Shown piece after piece: positions 1 to 11,982 of a DNA stretch of 64,000 nucleotides. Source of the DNA: Hanleya hanleyi (Eukaryota; Mollusca; Polyplacophora; Lepidopleurida; Hanleyidae); NCBI GenBank assembly GCA_036873755.1, contig JAVTVY010020255.1:1-64000 (forward strand), in the 5' to 3' direction. A program made the position numbers and the translations under genes. The notes beneath the pieces are model-generated. The model was not told where the DNA came from. It searched no databases and worked only from the letters and a program-made list of their open reading frames with translations. Positions within the stretch are counted from its first letter, which is position 1. Each line of letters begins with the position of its first letter.

Positions 1-1275
1 GAGATCATATTTGCTAGGATTGGGCCTCTTGCTCGGATTGGGCCTGTGAACAGGAACTTGAGTTAGAAAATGTTTACCCTAATAAAGTACGTCATTTGAC
101 CTTTGGTTGTGGGTAGAACCGTACCTATACAGTTCATGAATACAGCCGATGAACATCATGAGTTCACGTACTACTCGCGTAACCCGAAGTGTCGTCTTCA
201 GTAGTATATAAACCGTAGTATGTGTATATCTGGTGTCGTGTGGGTAGTGTTTATCACTGATCATAGCCGGGATGTTCGGGTTAACATGAATCTAGACTGA
301 TCTGTGTCCGCGTTGTAATATATACTCCATGTACTAGTGACGCCACCAGTATTATATAACGCGCCCGTAGAGTTAAGATTCGATGGGACTTTACATCCAT
401 AGCATGGTAAAAACTAATAATTTTTGGTGGGACGAGAAGTTTCGTGTGGGATTTCTATGGAACGGGCTCACACTGTACAGATCGACTGGGGTGATATCGA
501 GACCGCTGTGTTACGCTTAACGGTGATCTCAGCGTCAACGGCGGTTGTGGAAGATTCTGGTGATATTTTGACCGTCATGTGTGGTGTGTTTGGTGTCATA
601 CTCAAGCTCTCGTTCTGTACAGTCAGACTGGAGTAGTGACAGGGCCGTCGTGTAGCGTCTAGTGACGGCATTTGAAGGAATTGTGTGAGTGAGGCATATA
701 TTAGTGAGTGAGTGTGGCCAGTGAGTAAGGCGTTAGTGGGCGAGTGAGTAAGGCATGGCGCAGTGACGTGGTAACGCCAGTGTGTAACGCACACACACCT
801 TACACAAGCATACCTTTCCCCTTGGAACAGGTTTAAATCCGTTTTCACCAACCGAGCTAAAAGTTGCTCTGATTAGATTGGCTAGTCCAGTGGAGTGAGA
901 CCAATGAGTGAAGTGAACGAGAAGTGAGAATTAGTGTTCTAAGTTGTATGTTTGAATGGAATCCACGACATTAAGCGCTAGCTTCATAGAGATTGTCCTC
1001 CCCGATGTTCTCATACTCCGATATATATAAACGGGATACTCTAACACCGCTTATGGAGCAAAGCTCTGATTGGCCTGAAGGATGTCGTGATATCTCACGG
1101 AATTGAGACCATTTCAATGTAAGCCTCTTGTGGGCAGGGGACAATGTCTGCCGTAAAGTCAAGAATCTTTCATGGGATTGTTATGCGGTTCAGGAGGGGA
1201 ATCTCAAAGTAGCAACCGCAAAAAATGGGTTATCTAACTCGGATTTTTTTTATCCGGTGGCTGAACAGTATGAAC
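1..1275. other. No gene recognised; GTGA-rich simple sequence
   Basis: I see no convincing exon here. Around 685-755 there is degenerate GTGAGTGA-type simple sequence, which makes the short antisense open frame across it meaningless. The rest is AT-rich unique-looking DNA upstream of the lipocalin gene and may contain its promoter, but I found no clear TATA element. Confidence 0.4.
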
Positions 1276-1447
1276 TCACCGAATGATTAGCATGAGTCCA
1301 TTAAACACATTCGAAACGGAATCACCTAAATTAATATAAAAGATCGTTATGTATGTCTAAATCACCGAATGATTAGCATGAGTCCATTAAACACATTCGA
1401 AACGGAATCACCTAAATTAATATAAAAGGTCGTCATGTATGTCTAAA
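1276..1447. repeat. Two-copy 86-bp tandem duplication
   Basis: The 86-bp segment starting TCACCGAATGATTAGC at 1276 is repeated at 1362 with only a couple of substitutions near its end (AGATCGTTATG versus AGGTCGTCATG). It ends four bases before the predicted lipocalin start codon, so it is either duplicated promoter/5' leader sequence or a local slippage event. Confidence 0.9.
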
Positions 1448-1451
1448 TGAC

Positions 1452-1619
1452 ATGGCTCATATTCACAAATGTTGGTCTTGTTGTTTCACTTTCCCCTTCT
1501 ATTTAGTCGACTGCACCGAAAAACTGTATGAACGTCAAGATGTCATGCCGGAGAATGGAACAGATGTCTCGTGTAAAGTGGACGACATTCCATCTCAGGG
1601 AAATTTCAGCGCCTCTGAG
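1452..1619 (+). CDS. Lipocalin exon 1 (signal peptide and N-terminal strand)
   Basis: The exon is open from the ATG and ends at TCTGAG, followed by the donor GTTCGT. This donor is weak but places NFSASE directly before FVGTW of exon 2, exactly the spacing lipocalins use. If the acceptor at 1506 is real, coding starts at 1507 and the signal peptide is on an unseen upstream exon. Confidence 0.6.
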
Positions 1620-4600
1620 GTTCGTCATTTTAAAGCCTGTATTATTCTGTACTTGACCAATTTTCTTACCCTAACATTTGCGTCAATTAAATGCTTTGCA
1701 ATGTGTAGTTCGCAATATATTTACCCAAATCGTGGGTTCTTATCAGTATGAATAAGTCCACACATTGGAATATATATATGTCAATAAAAATGACTTTTTT
1801 CATAAAAGTATGAAAATTAGCATAGAGGTACATTGAGGCATGGGGACCATACTTTTATATGGAACCATCGCGAACCCATATGTAGATCGCAGCAGCCATT
1901 TTCTCAAATGACCGACAGCAGACCACAGTATCACCTGAAATCCTGCAATGTTTTAACTGTTTGGGAAAAGTTTTGCAGTTTGTCAGAAAGTTGATGGAAA
2001 GTGCCATAGACAAATAAAGTGACCATATGGCCGAGACGACCATCTTGGTCTATGTTCTTTTCCATTGTAAAGGTTGGGGACAGTTGAGCCTATGAAATGT
2101 TTCATTTCAGAGAGGTTGACCCTTATTGGATACTGTGTCCGTATATCTGTTCATTTTCTCCATCTGATCGGTACGACAAAAACAATCCGTATTTTGAATT
2201 AGCTACACTTCATTCTCAAACTAAAAGAAATAAAGCAGATAAATTAGAGACTTGATGCTCAGAATGAGGATCTTGGTTTGAAGCCGCGCTGAAGATTGTG
2301 CGTTCACGCAAGATCCGATTTCGAAATTTCAAGCGACTTAGCGCGACATATACGGTATTTTTCTCAACAGCATCCTGCATTACAGCGATCGATCAGGACC
2401 GGTGGTAATGACTTTACGACAAAAGAGATCATTACAATTTCGAAATCGTAAACTATCCCTTTCCGGACAGCAGTATTCCAGTGGGACCTGCATATGGCTT
2501 ATACATATCTCGCTTAGTAGCATTTGCTAGATCCTGTGTTAAATGTGACGATTTTAATCGTCACAAAACCTTATTGCAGAAACTTTATATAAAGCAAGGC
2601 TATACCACCAAGCAACCTCTCTCAAAGTTTCTCAAATTTGGCGATAAAATATCGCTGGCTGATAGCAAAATATACGAGCGTATCGTTCACGATTTGTGGT
2701 GTTACGTTTTGTAACTTGTATCTTATTCCCTTGAATCCTGGATTAGGATCTGAATGAACCCATGTACTCCAAGAGCATCATGGTGTTGATATGAACAGCC
2801 ACAATCAAAGCGTGACTGATACACATCATTGTCTGGATAAGGAATTTACAACAAAAATCATACGAACACTGATCAGCGATACGGATTTTGATATTTTTGG
2901 AACATCATGATATCTTGCCGTCATCGATGAAAACTGTTGACCGCTCCTCTGTTACAGAAAACTAGGATCTGTGTTTCCATCCCTGGAAATCACAATATCT
3001 TGGTTTGGAACACACGGTCACCCTCACGTTAACCCTTTTAGGTTGCATCATGCCTCCCAACATCCAGCACTCTCACAAATCCTGGACCACGTTTTAGCTC
3101 AAAGAAGATGTTTAACACTAATAAACATGCAGGTATGTTCGTGAAATTGCTCATTAATAGTTCTACAAGAAGTGTATTCCCATGTCCAGCTGTCCTATAC
3201 TGTCCAGAATCTGCGATAACTCTTGTAGACGATGCCGGGACCACTAGTGATTGCTTTGAGGCTACTCTGACAAATCAAAGATCAATCAGATCATTCGACT
3301 TCTGAAGGAGTTCTGGTCAGCGGCGAAGAACATTCATATAGACCAGACTGGTAAAATGCGTTCAACCTGGGACATCTTTCACCATCAGGACCTCAGACCG
3401 CGGAATGACATGTCGCTCTATCTTGATATCCAGCTACACAAATACACTGTATGGAATTTCTAGACCACTCGCCGCTCCAGTGTGTTGTGTCGTCTGAATG
3501 AAAATTATTATAGTTCAATCGGGGAAAAAGACTCATTCATCGTTGTCACCATGGAGCCTGTGTCGATTAGGCTCGGCACCGGTATTCCATCGACCACAGT
3601 CGATGGACCATCATCGACCGCCCTTTGCATCTCGTCCACCAGATAAGTTTTGAAACCTCTATCACCATCCGCGGCTTACACACGAGAGACCGCGAACTTC
3701 TACGAAATATCTTATGAAGAACTGGACTTCTCTTCACATTCTCTTGCCAAATGTCCCTTTTCATGACAGTTGTAACATGTTAGTTCACTTTTAGGTCGTT
3801 TCGAGTCTGCTTTCCATGGACGGGAAGTGGTCTTCTGTTCATGGTCTATGAACAGCTCTGATAACTTTTCATGACATTTTTTTCACAAGTTTGGTTAATT
3901 TGTTTAACTGATTCGGGATCATAAATGTTTCTGATACAACCACAGCAGAAGCTTTATGTACCGACGTTGGCTTAAGGCGAGCTTTTACTTCGCATTGTTC
4001 TTCTTCCATCCAACATATTGCCTCTTCTCTCAAATCAAGTATTTCCGTTTCTGGTTGCTCCCTCAGTCATTTCAGATGTCGTCTCAGATACATATCGTTT
4101 ACATTAACCGAGAACTGATCGTTCGAGGTCTGTTCTTGTTTGGTACACACATGGTATCGGATTTTCCAACGCAATCCATCAAGTCCAGATCTTTCTGACA
4201 CATCTCTCTGTATCTTGGGCATCGATGCATCGGTGCCAAAAGAGGTATCCAAATTAATTTCAAGGGTTTTAGGATTCTCCCTCTCACTTCCTCTGCTTCT
4301 TACCGGTTTGTACGCTGATCTAATCGCGTACACAGCTGATCTCTTTCAGTGACCAGCTCAGCTTTCATGTTGGCCTATCAGATAACTGAACGGGAACTCC
4401 ACCAGGCATATTTATGAGTGTGGTCACATAATTACAATTTTCAGCTAAATAATCAGTAACAACACACTAGAAATTGTCATCCGATCAGTCACGTTGATGA
4501 CAGGCACGACGTGGCCTATACCAAAGCCTCACTGGTTGTTATAATTTAGGAGCGGAGAGCTGAGCCGGTGTTACGGCAAAGGTTTGTACCAGATGGATTG

Positions 4601-7600
4601 GTGTGTGTGGCTGTACCTAATGTCGTGTTGTTTGAGGGGGACAGCGCATCTTATTGGTCACCCATCCATACAGATCAGGACAAACCATCAATCCAATCAC
4701 GACGCAGGAATCATAGGATCATTAGATATAACACCTACAGTAAAATAAAACCTTATCCACCACACCCTTAGAGGAAAGAACAAATATCCTGAAAAATTGT
4801 CCAGAAAATTATCACAGAAACCCTCCAAGATCAGACAACCTCCAACCTGAACCAGCTAAACCAGAAGTATATACCACAAACCGCCTTGATCGCCATGGGA
4901 TCGTGCAGTGTATGAGCTTGCATTTGATACTTCACACGACTTGAATCGCGAAAGCTGGGGCATTTTTGTCGAGAATTGGGGTTAAGTGCGCGATTTCAAC
5001 ATGTTCGCTGGAGCTGGGAGATGCTGAAATTGGGTTGAGTGAGATATCCAGGAATCGTGATCAGATTTTCCCTTCTCCAGGCATCTCAGCACTTCGTAGT
5101 TCGGGTCTGTCCGAGTTTACGTTCTCTTGTTGAATTCTGGAAAGCATGTGCCCCTGCCTGGGTACTCCGACGTTCGCACGACACAGATTTCCTACTGCGA
5201 CGTGCTCAAACATGCTCTCCAAATAAACATAAATACTAAGTGTGCTGTCGAGCGGAGTCCGAATGCCGCATCCGTAGCATCTCACATAACTCCCCATTCG
5301 GACCTCCCTCCAAACTGTTCTGCCGAATACTGCTTGACTTTGTACTAAATTATAACAAACCCTGTTGACTTGAAACAAAATGATGTGTTTGGGTAACACG
5401 AACGTTGTGTTTTATTGCCAAACATTTGCTGACGAAACCACGTAACTTCCCGTGTGGACAATGACGTTTGCCATTTTTGTTTCAGTTTGTAGGTACATGG
5501 CATCTTATATCCATGTTCAACTACCAGAATGTCTCATCGTATGGCATCGAGTCCGGGATAGCCAAGTACGAGATTGACGACAATGGCATACTTACGGGCT
5601 ATATCTCCGGAACGTTCAAGTGAGTATATTGAATACCATGTGCCACTAGAATGCACTGAAGCAAATTTGGCTCGGTTTTTAATAGCCTTACTCGAGCTTT
5701 TCTAAATATAACACGATCGGAGATTTGTAAAACATTTTTCACGGCATAGAGTCTGTTAATAGAGTAATGTCGGTACAAGGATATTCTCTAAAGAAAGAAC
5801 TTCTCATATCTTTAGAAGGGATCTTTAGATAGTGAGCAAGGATAACTCGTAAATAATCCTTAGAAAGACCAGATACGAAATAAACTAATGTTTTGCAGGC
5901 GGAATGCTACTAGTTGCGTGCCACCATTTCGCATAGATTTTTACCCACGGTGCGAGTCAACATCAGACGACAATCTATGGCAGATTCAACAAGCCCCATC
6001 CACTATGCCCAATATTCCAGGAACCATATCCACTCTTGGAGGTAAGCCTACTAGAATATCCAGCATACCCAATATTCAACTGAATACACCTCACTTCTTT
6101 AATATACCCGCTCCCTCAATATACCCACTCCCTTAATGTGTGAGGTTGTAAAATAATAATTTTGTGTTTTTTTGTTCCTATTCTCTAAACAATTATGCAC
6201 CGTGTTACAACATCGATTTCTCATTTAATCCCTAATATGGCTATGGACTGCCCATTGCTTAAATCTCATTGACAACTGCAGGAAACCATCTTATTTATTA
6301 TTATTTTTCATCCATATTTGGAATCGATCCCAAATGTAGTGTTAGATCGTTGCGGATGCGGACATTCTTTTTCTGGACGACGGCTGAATTTTGAATGTCG
6401 GATCTGACATCGAGAAGGGAAACTTCAAAATGTACGATGCGCGAAAGCAAATATCAATTTTGCACAAAATAACCATCAAATCGTCCAGGGCGACCACGTT
6501 GGTCTGGGTGGGATCGAAGTAATACGACTCGTCGAGATCCTGGTGAATGCCGAGGATAAAACTTTATAGCCATGTATGGGAGATCCCTCCAAATCCCACT
6601 ATGTTTCCCCATAACCTGTCGGACCGCTGACTATCATGGTGGAGTTGTCTTTGATGGTATAATTGATTACAGGTCCGACGTGTTCCTAACGTTTTTGAAA
6701 TATCGTCTCTACATAAGTCTTATATGAACTTGGATGCTCCAATATGCGACAGCCATTATATGCGACAAAGGTTGTGCACATCGTTTTTTTCTACCGTTTG
6801 TGATTTTCGTGACTCCATTAATTTTTGTGATAAATCATGCATATATTCAACCAGAGATATATTATACCTGGATGTTTCCTGTTAAATGTGTGTGAATTGT
6901 CTTGTTTCATAAATAGCGACGTGGAAGGCGATCTACACCGATTATCAGACGGCAGCGGTGTATGTGTGTCAGCGGGAACAGGAGGACGGCACCTGCGATC
7001 CTCAGTTCATTCGTGCCTCTATCATTAGTCGTACATGGGACATTGAGGAGGAGGAGCTGGCATTCCTGGAGGAACAGCTGGCCAAAGCGTGTTTGGATAC
7101 AACCAAACTATGGAGAACTACACGCGAAAGTGAGTAATATCAAACAGAACCAATGACATGAAAGGAACCATGTACGTACTGAATCTGTTAACCCTACCCG
7201 TCCTGGCGGGGTCGTGGGGGGTGAGAGGGGAGAGGGGCATAATTCACTCCCCCCCCCCTACCAAACTTTCTGCACTATATCCGGAACGACAAAAATGGAC
7301 GGCTGAAACTTCCTGACTTTATAGTTTATCATATGGGGGTCATTTTGAGCCTATTTGCATAATCCCCGAGCAAAGGATCATGGGTAAATTCAAGATGGCG
7401 GCACGTGAGGTACCAGAAAAGTGATGTTTTTGTCATATATTTTCAAAATTTCTGATTTTCCGCGATGAAAACTGGGCAAAAACTATTTTATTTCACATCA
7501 CATTAATATTTACTAATTTATCATGTAGTTTTTGTGGAGAAATTGCATAAATAAAAAATCTGACAGAAAAATTGACCGAAAATGCTGTTTTTGAAAATAA

Positions 7601-9327
7601 CGTCACTGTGACGTCATCAAAACGGCCATCTTGGAGGTTTGTTTTACATTTTCTGGTAGAGCTTGACCCAAGGGTATAGTGTGGTAACATTCAGGCCTCT
7701 AGCTCAAGGGGTAAGAAGATAATTAGTCCCCCCCAGGCCTGGACAGGTCCCAAAAAGCCCAGGCCAGAAAGGGTTCATCCTATTCGGTTTGATTTAGATC
7801 CCGTTGAACCCCATGATAGGGCAGCTTTATCTCCGGATAAACTGATGCTCATCGTCAGAGAGATTGACGACGATTTTCTTTATTCTCGTCCAGCTGGATT
7901 AGGTATATATAGGATAGAGGGTTGACACATTGGTCTGGTTTGGGTAGAGTTGTCTAACATTCGTTGGCCCTGGTCCACGAGAATGATTTGGGATATAATA
8001 TCCCAGGAATGATCAATGTTCATTGACGTTACGTACAGGTACATATGACCTAACTTAAATTCTGCCTCAAAGCAGTCGCCACCCATGAAAATCAGACGGA
8101 GGATATAATTACACTTGGAATACAATTTGTATAGCACTATCATTTTATCATTTTTTTAATGTGTCTGTCGTTGATTCTATCACCAGGTGACTGTTTAACT
8201 GAAATAGATAGGCTACTCAACCCGGATGAGTAATATCCGTCCAAACTACGCACTCCACTGTCGCCAATAACAGGTAATGGACAATTTCCACTATAGTTCA
8301 AGTTAATACCTGGACAATGCTGATGGCAGCGGGCGGTGCATGTACGCCTGGCTGACCGCTTGAGCTCCGGTTCGATATACCGAGTGCATTCCTATGTCTT
8401 TAACCCAGAATATATATTTAATCGATAATAACTTGTATATTTTCGACCGGAGGTTGCCAGGGTTATCAAAAATGTAAGCTTGCTGGTCATTTCTTGGAAT
8501 GGTTGGAATATTTATCATGTTATCATATTTACACCGGTTATCAATAGTTGAAACACCCGCTCCGTGTTATAAACATTGGGGAGAGATCACGAGAACAACA
8601 CGAAGATAACGGTGGCCCACGTGCTGTGCACCAGTATCGCCGACACCGGGGCAGGACAGCCCTGTCCAAGGATTAATGTGGGATCTCCCCAGTATCATTA
8701 TATGTATTAGAACTCCATATTGCTTTCGAAATTACTCCTATTCATTCAGCAACAAATATAGTCAAAGGTGACTGCAAAAGGGAGCATAGGCCTATCAACT
8801 GGTCCAGGGAGGGTATTTAGAAGTGGCAGTACATAAAAGAAAGACAACTGTATCGAAAATGTTTTTTTGTCGACGTACGTAGACTCTGCAATGGTACAAG
8901 CAAACTTGTATGACCCAAATATTCCTTCAAGTATTATTTTTCTCAAACAAATCTCACTTACTGAGAAATAAGCTAAACACAAATAACCTGACCGAAGTTG
9001 CACGTGTTATCTTAATTAAATTGTATACCTGGGTTCCATAGGTGCATGTGCATTCCCGACTGCTTGTAAGCCTTCTATGAATAATGAACAGCGGTATCCG
9101 CCTTTCTTCGCCAGTAAATTTAATGTCGGGTTACATGCTGTTTTTATCGAATGCCGATACTGAGTATGGAACAGGGAAATGTATCTCACATCAATGAGAT
9201 TTGTGGTATAGCATTTGCGAGCTTGAAACATTTGAAATGGCTGCTACTGTTTTCTCTTCCAGGCAGAAAACTGATGTGGAGCGCAAGAGAAAAGATACAT
9301 ATTCTCTCCGCAGACTTGGCTAAATAG
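1452..9327 (+). CDS. Lipocalin-like secreted protein, five predicted exons
   Basis: Predicted exons are 1452-1619, 5486-5619, 5899-6041, 6917-7129 and 9263-9327, all with GT-AG borders and compatible phases (0, 2, 1, 1). Together they give about 240 codons. Lipocalins are secreted eight-stranded barrels that carry small hydrophobic ligands. The three family signatures are visible: NFSASE then FVGTW across the exon 1/2 junction (GxW motif), IYTDYQTAAVYVC in exon 4 (TDY motif), and IISRTWDIEEEELAFL after it (conserved Arg and final helix). The first ATG has a strong context (GACATGG) and is followed by a hydrophobic, Cys-rich stretch that could be a signal peptide. A polypyrimidine tract plus AG at 1505-1506 leaves open that the first coding exon lies further upstream. 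Potential N-glycosylation sites are NGT, NFS, NVS and NAT. The last exon is the least certain: an alternative acceptor near 7892 would give a short different tail. The ligand cannot be inferred. Confidence 0.75.
2412..2714 (+). pseudogene. Reverse transcriptase C-terminal fragment (Penelope-like or related)
   Basis: It sits in lipocalin intron 1. The open stretch contains LYDKRDHYNF and then VGPAYGLYISRLVAFARSC, a thumb-side segment of a reverse transcriptase family. The same LYDKRDDYNF motif is present in the two antisense RT remnants of the GPCR array (near 25.0 and 31.5 kb), so all three belong to one retroelement family. The catalytic motifs are missing here. The element class (Penelope-like is my best guess) is from memory of motif style, not a search. 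Confidence 0.65.
2715..3507. repeat. Dispersed repeat downstream of the RT fragment
   Basis: The 2800-2960 part, with AATCAAAGCGTGA and ACTGTTGACCGC, recurs inverted at about 20640-20870. Short pieces recur near 24.65, 42.6, 50.4 and 55.75 kb. I read it as the 3' part of the same retroelement or of a frequent insertion companion. No gene is seen. Confidence 0.5.
3508..3780 (-). pseudogene. LTR-retrotransposon gag-protease remnant (zinc knuckle and aspartic protease)
   Basis: On the - strand, 3777-3736 encodes a complete CCHC zinc knuckle, CYNCHEKGHLAREC (C-X2-C-X4-H-X4-C). Some 160 bp further on the same strand and frame there is the retroviral-type aspartic protease active site SLIDTGSMVTTM near 3573-3538. 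A stop codon separates them, so the element is dead. Zinc knuckle followed by DTG protease is the gag-pol order of Ty3-type LTR elements. It lies antisense inside lipocalin intron 1. Sequence to about 4350 may be decayed gag but I cannot show that. Confidence 0.65.
3781..5485. other. Remainder of lipocalin intron 1
   Basis: No exon with convincing splice sites or protein signature was found. Part of it may be decayed gag sequence of the LTR element on the - strand. Short open frames here overlap each other on both strands and look random. Confidence 0.35.
5486..5619 (+). CDS. Lipocalin exon 2 (GxW motif)
   Basis: It is preceded by the acceptor TTTTTGTTTCAG and followed by the donor GTGAGTAT. 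It starts FVGTWHLISMF and contains the next strand with an NG turn (YEIDDNGILTGYISG), as in lipocalin strands A-B. Confidence 0.85.
5899..6041 (+). CDS. Lipocalin exon 3
   Basis: Acceptor TTTTGCAG, donor GTAAGCC. It encodes a Cys-containing strand region (RNATSCVPPFRIDFYPRCE) and a proline-rich loop. The reading phase joins exons 2 and 4 without a stop. Confidence 0.75.
6917..7129 (+). CDS. Lipocalin exon 4 (TDY motif and C-terminal helix)
   Basis: Acceptor CATAAATAG, donor GTGAGTAA. It encodes TWKAIYTDYQTAAVYVC, then an acidic loop with Cys (DGTCDP), then ASIISRTWDIEEEELAFL and the amphipathic helix that packs against lipocalin barrels. Confidence 0.85.
7190..7775 (+). repeat. Non-autonomous repeat family, copy 1 (lipocalin intron 4)
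   Basis: It shares long blocks with 14440-14890 and 38575-38950: CCAAACTTTCT..ATCCGGAACGA, ATTTATCATGCAG/TAG, CGGCCATCTTGGA and a G/C homopolymer end. The ends are imperfectly inverted (AACCCT..CCTGG on the left, CCAGG..AGGGTT on the right), suggesting a short-TIR MITE. No coding content. Confidence 0.65.
7880..9240. other. Lipocalin intron 4, no gene recognised
   Basis: I see nothing with coding support. An acceptor-like tract near 7870-7892 could provide an alternative short terminal exon for the lipocalin. The antisense open frames of 70-87 codons have no signature. Confidence 0.35.
9263..9327 (+). CDS. Lipocalin exon 5, tentative terminal exon
   Basis: An excellent acceptor (TGTTTTCTCTTCCAG) opens a phase-compatible exon of 21 whole codons, with the stop TAG at 9325-9327. 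Its residues carry no family signature, so this rests on splice signal and phase only. Confidence 0.45.
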
Positions 9328-10620
9328 ACCTAAACTCTGATGACGTTTTGTCCCTCTTACAATCACGTGATAGTGTGCATCCATTCGTCAACATGGCAGA
9401 TGTCAATTATCCTGAAATCAACATCGCTCATATAAACTCGATATCAGTTTGGCAGCAGAAAGTACAGGTGCGGCAAGGCGTAAAGTCCTGTATGTAACCC
9501 GAAGCTCCAAATTAAAGGCTTCCAAGAATGTCAGTTCAGGTATCTCACCATGGCAATTAAATTCATGTCGCGTTACATGAGGGAGATGACCGGGTAATTG
9601 AATTATATTGTGATCCCCACCTGTCATCCAGTTGTCATGGATGTACATTGCATCATGTGATTGAAGTAGGGTGAGATGTCATCAGTTTTCAGACCTATTC
9701 TTCCGATGAAAGTTCTTTAAATCTGGCAGCCAATTTCGTGGTGGTTAACAATTCAGTTGCTCCTGTACCAGAAATACACAAACTTGGAGAGCATTTTTGT
9801 GTTTTAAAGCTGTCCTTTGTTCGCCAGGATGAGTATCTTCCGTATGTTTAAGACAATGCCTATTTGCATTTTGTTTGTGCCTATATCGAAGCTGTATAAT
9901 TCAACTGTAAATTCAACTTTTGAGGGACGAAACGGGTTACAGATATACCGGTACATAGATGAGAGAAGAAATGATTTTTCTCAAATGCACTTATGCAGTA
10001 TGTTGTTATTGAAGAACCTTGGTAAACAGCATCAAACAATTAATCTCAAATTATACGTCAAGATTAAGTATTTTATGCGAATCGAATGTTTTGTCCTACA
10101 ATAACTAAGGACCCAATTTTTCAACCTGTTACTTCATGGCTGCATTTGTAAACATGTGCATAAATAAATGCATAAATCTACTTGCAGACTATAGTCATAT
10201 TTTCCCAGAGTTTGGTTACTTACTTTTTTAAACGCAAAAGGTAGGATGAAGGGTGTAGCGTTACACTATCGTCAGTGGATACCGTACTCATAACAGCTAT
10301 TATCACCTTTGTATATGAGAGTACAGCGACCAGCAGCTCCGATGATTGATCCCGGATCAAGTCCCGACCGGCACTTTCACCACCTGACCCGAACTTATCA
10401 AGGAAAATTCATCTTTTTTATTAATATTGCCAGGCGATATGCGATATGTAATCACATATTATGAAATCCGCGTGTTAAAAAACATCTATTCAATTAGCTA
10501 CATTTCTGAGGAAGACAAGGTGAAAATCTGATTGATTTCCGTGAGTGACTTCTTTTGGCGGCCTTGACCATGGCCGACGGTAAATTCTCTCGCTCAACAA
10601 CACGTGAGTAGTATATAAAC
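9328..10620. other. Intergenic or 3' UTR sequence
   Basis: No protein signature is visible. An open stretch at 9817-10104 begins at a non-ATG codon and has no recognisable domain. The first few hundred bases may be the lipocalin 3' UTR if exon 5 is right. Confidence 0.35.
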
Positions 10621-10624
10621 GGAT

Positions 10625-10804
10625 CTCGACCCTTATTGATCTACTTCCGACAGGGGGCGCCACCAGACTTGTGACCTTTGACCCCTGCGCATGCACACAA
10701 TACCGGATATTAATAATGGCGCGCAGGGGTCAAAGGTCACTATCGGAAGTGACGTCACAAGACTGGTGGCGCCGCCTGTCGGAAGTAGGTCAATAAGAGT
10801 CCAG
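10625..10804. mobile_element. Palindromic MITE A, copy 1
   Basis: The element is almost a perfect palindrome: the left end CTCGACCCTTATTGATCTAC is answered on the right by the inverse of GTAGGTCAATAAGAGTC, and both arms contain GGCGCCACCAG-type sequence. It carries the direct repeat GGGTCA-A-AGGTCA at 10727-10739, its inverted mate at 10672-10684, and one TGACGTCA near 10750. A better-preserved relative is at 11983-12199. It encodes no transposase and is presumably mobilised in trans. Confidence 0.8.
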
Positions 10805-11268
10805 ATCCCTTTTACAATAGCCGATATAAATATATTAATAATGTTGCACAGGGTCAAAGGTCACATACGGGTCACCTGACATTCCGGAGTTATCTCCCCC
10901 TAGTTCCCCTTTTCGCCACCAGGGTAACGAGGGACCTGGCCATAAATACGAGGGTCGTCACAGAGGTCATACGCAAATTGTTTAGGTCAATTATGTGGTC
11001 ATGACCAGAACCGGAAGTGGTGCATCATGGAATAGAGTGCACTCAGAGGTCAAAGATCAATCCGACCCAATTTCACCTTATATGGGGAATCGGTTCTTAG
11101 CGATATGTATCACAAGTCATTCTCCGTGAATGGGTTTTGTCTACGTCAAAACGATCATATACAAATTCCCAAGGTCAATACGGCCCAATTAGCTCTTTCA
11201 AATGGTTAACTACGGTATTCAAAAAAAGAAACCAAAAATCACATTGTTGTAGGAAACAAACACATATT
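10805..11268. other. Sequence between MITE A and polymerase fragment
   Basis: It contains further AGGTCA-type half sites (10854-10863, 11047-11053) that may be decayed copies of the same MITE. No gene is seen. Confidence 0.35.
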
Positions 11269-11982
11269 TTATTTTATAACAGACAACACAACATATATAC
11301 AACTGTAAGTCTGGGCATAGATATTCATGTCCGTAATATAGGAGAAATGTCCGCCAGTGTCCGTCTGGTACAAATTCAATTGCATGGTTTTGTCGTATTT
11401 CCTCCGATGAACGATGCACGATCGGGCTGTGAGTTGTGGGGCGTCGGTGTTGTCATCATCCACGTGTTGGACTAAACTGTACACGACAATATTAACCTGA
11501 TACAGGCTTTCCACGACATCCAGTTGTGATAACGGGACCCCGCGAAAGTGCTGTTTTTCCATGTTCTGTTCAGGTAAATATTGTTCCCAATAGCAGTTGG
11601 CCTTTCGATCACACTTGTCGTGTCGCGACTGGTTGAGATGTATAGCCAGGCAGCGAAAGAGGCATTTCCGATCGATGTACGGTCCATTACACCCACTCAC
11701 TAAGGCGTACATGCCTTCTCTGTGTTTCAACCAGGGCGGTAAGTTGATCGGGGCCACGATGGGGTGGTCGATCATTTTAGTCACGTAAAACGTAACATTC
11801 GTCGTCATCTCCACCTGCCATTTGGTGTTGGGGCGTTGTTGTCGGGCCCATTCCAAATTATCCAAGGTCTCTAGTTTGTCCAGTACCGTGTCCAGGGATG
11901 GCCGATCCGTAAAGGTGAAGGGCTGGTAGAACACGAGGATATTGTTACTGGGGTAAACGTACTGGTGCTGGTCTGTCTCCTT
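11269..11982 (-). pseudogene. Polinton/Maverick-type DNA polymerase B, N-terminal fragment
   Basis: About 238 codons read without a stop. The segment has features I associate with the N-terminal region of protein-primed family B polymerases of Polinton/Maverick elements: RKCLFRCLAIH, then LDVVESLYQVNIVVYSL, then a HFSYITDMNIYAQTYSC segment preceding the exonuclease domain. The exonuclease and polymerase domains are absent, and a stop follows shortly after YSC. The 5' end runs into MITE A copy 2, so the reading frame continues for about 42 codons into transposon DNA, an accidental fusion. It would belong to a replicating DNA element, consistent with the capsid-like remnant at 22 kb, but the two lie 10 kb apart with a host gene between them. 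Identification is from motif pattern only. Confidence 0.65.

Noticed and set aside
468..851. Antisense frame of 127 codons
   Set aside because: It runs through GTGA-type simple sequence and lacks a domain or splice support.
9418..9648. Antisense frame of 76 codons with a possible small protein
   Set aside because: No recognisable domain, no splice or promoter support, and average composition.
11137..11475. Plus-strand frame of 112 codons
   Set aside because: It is antisense to the better supported polymerase B fragment.
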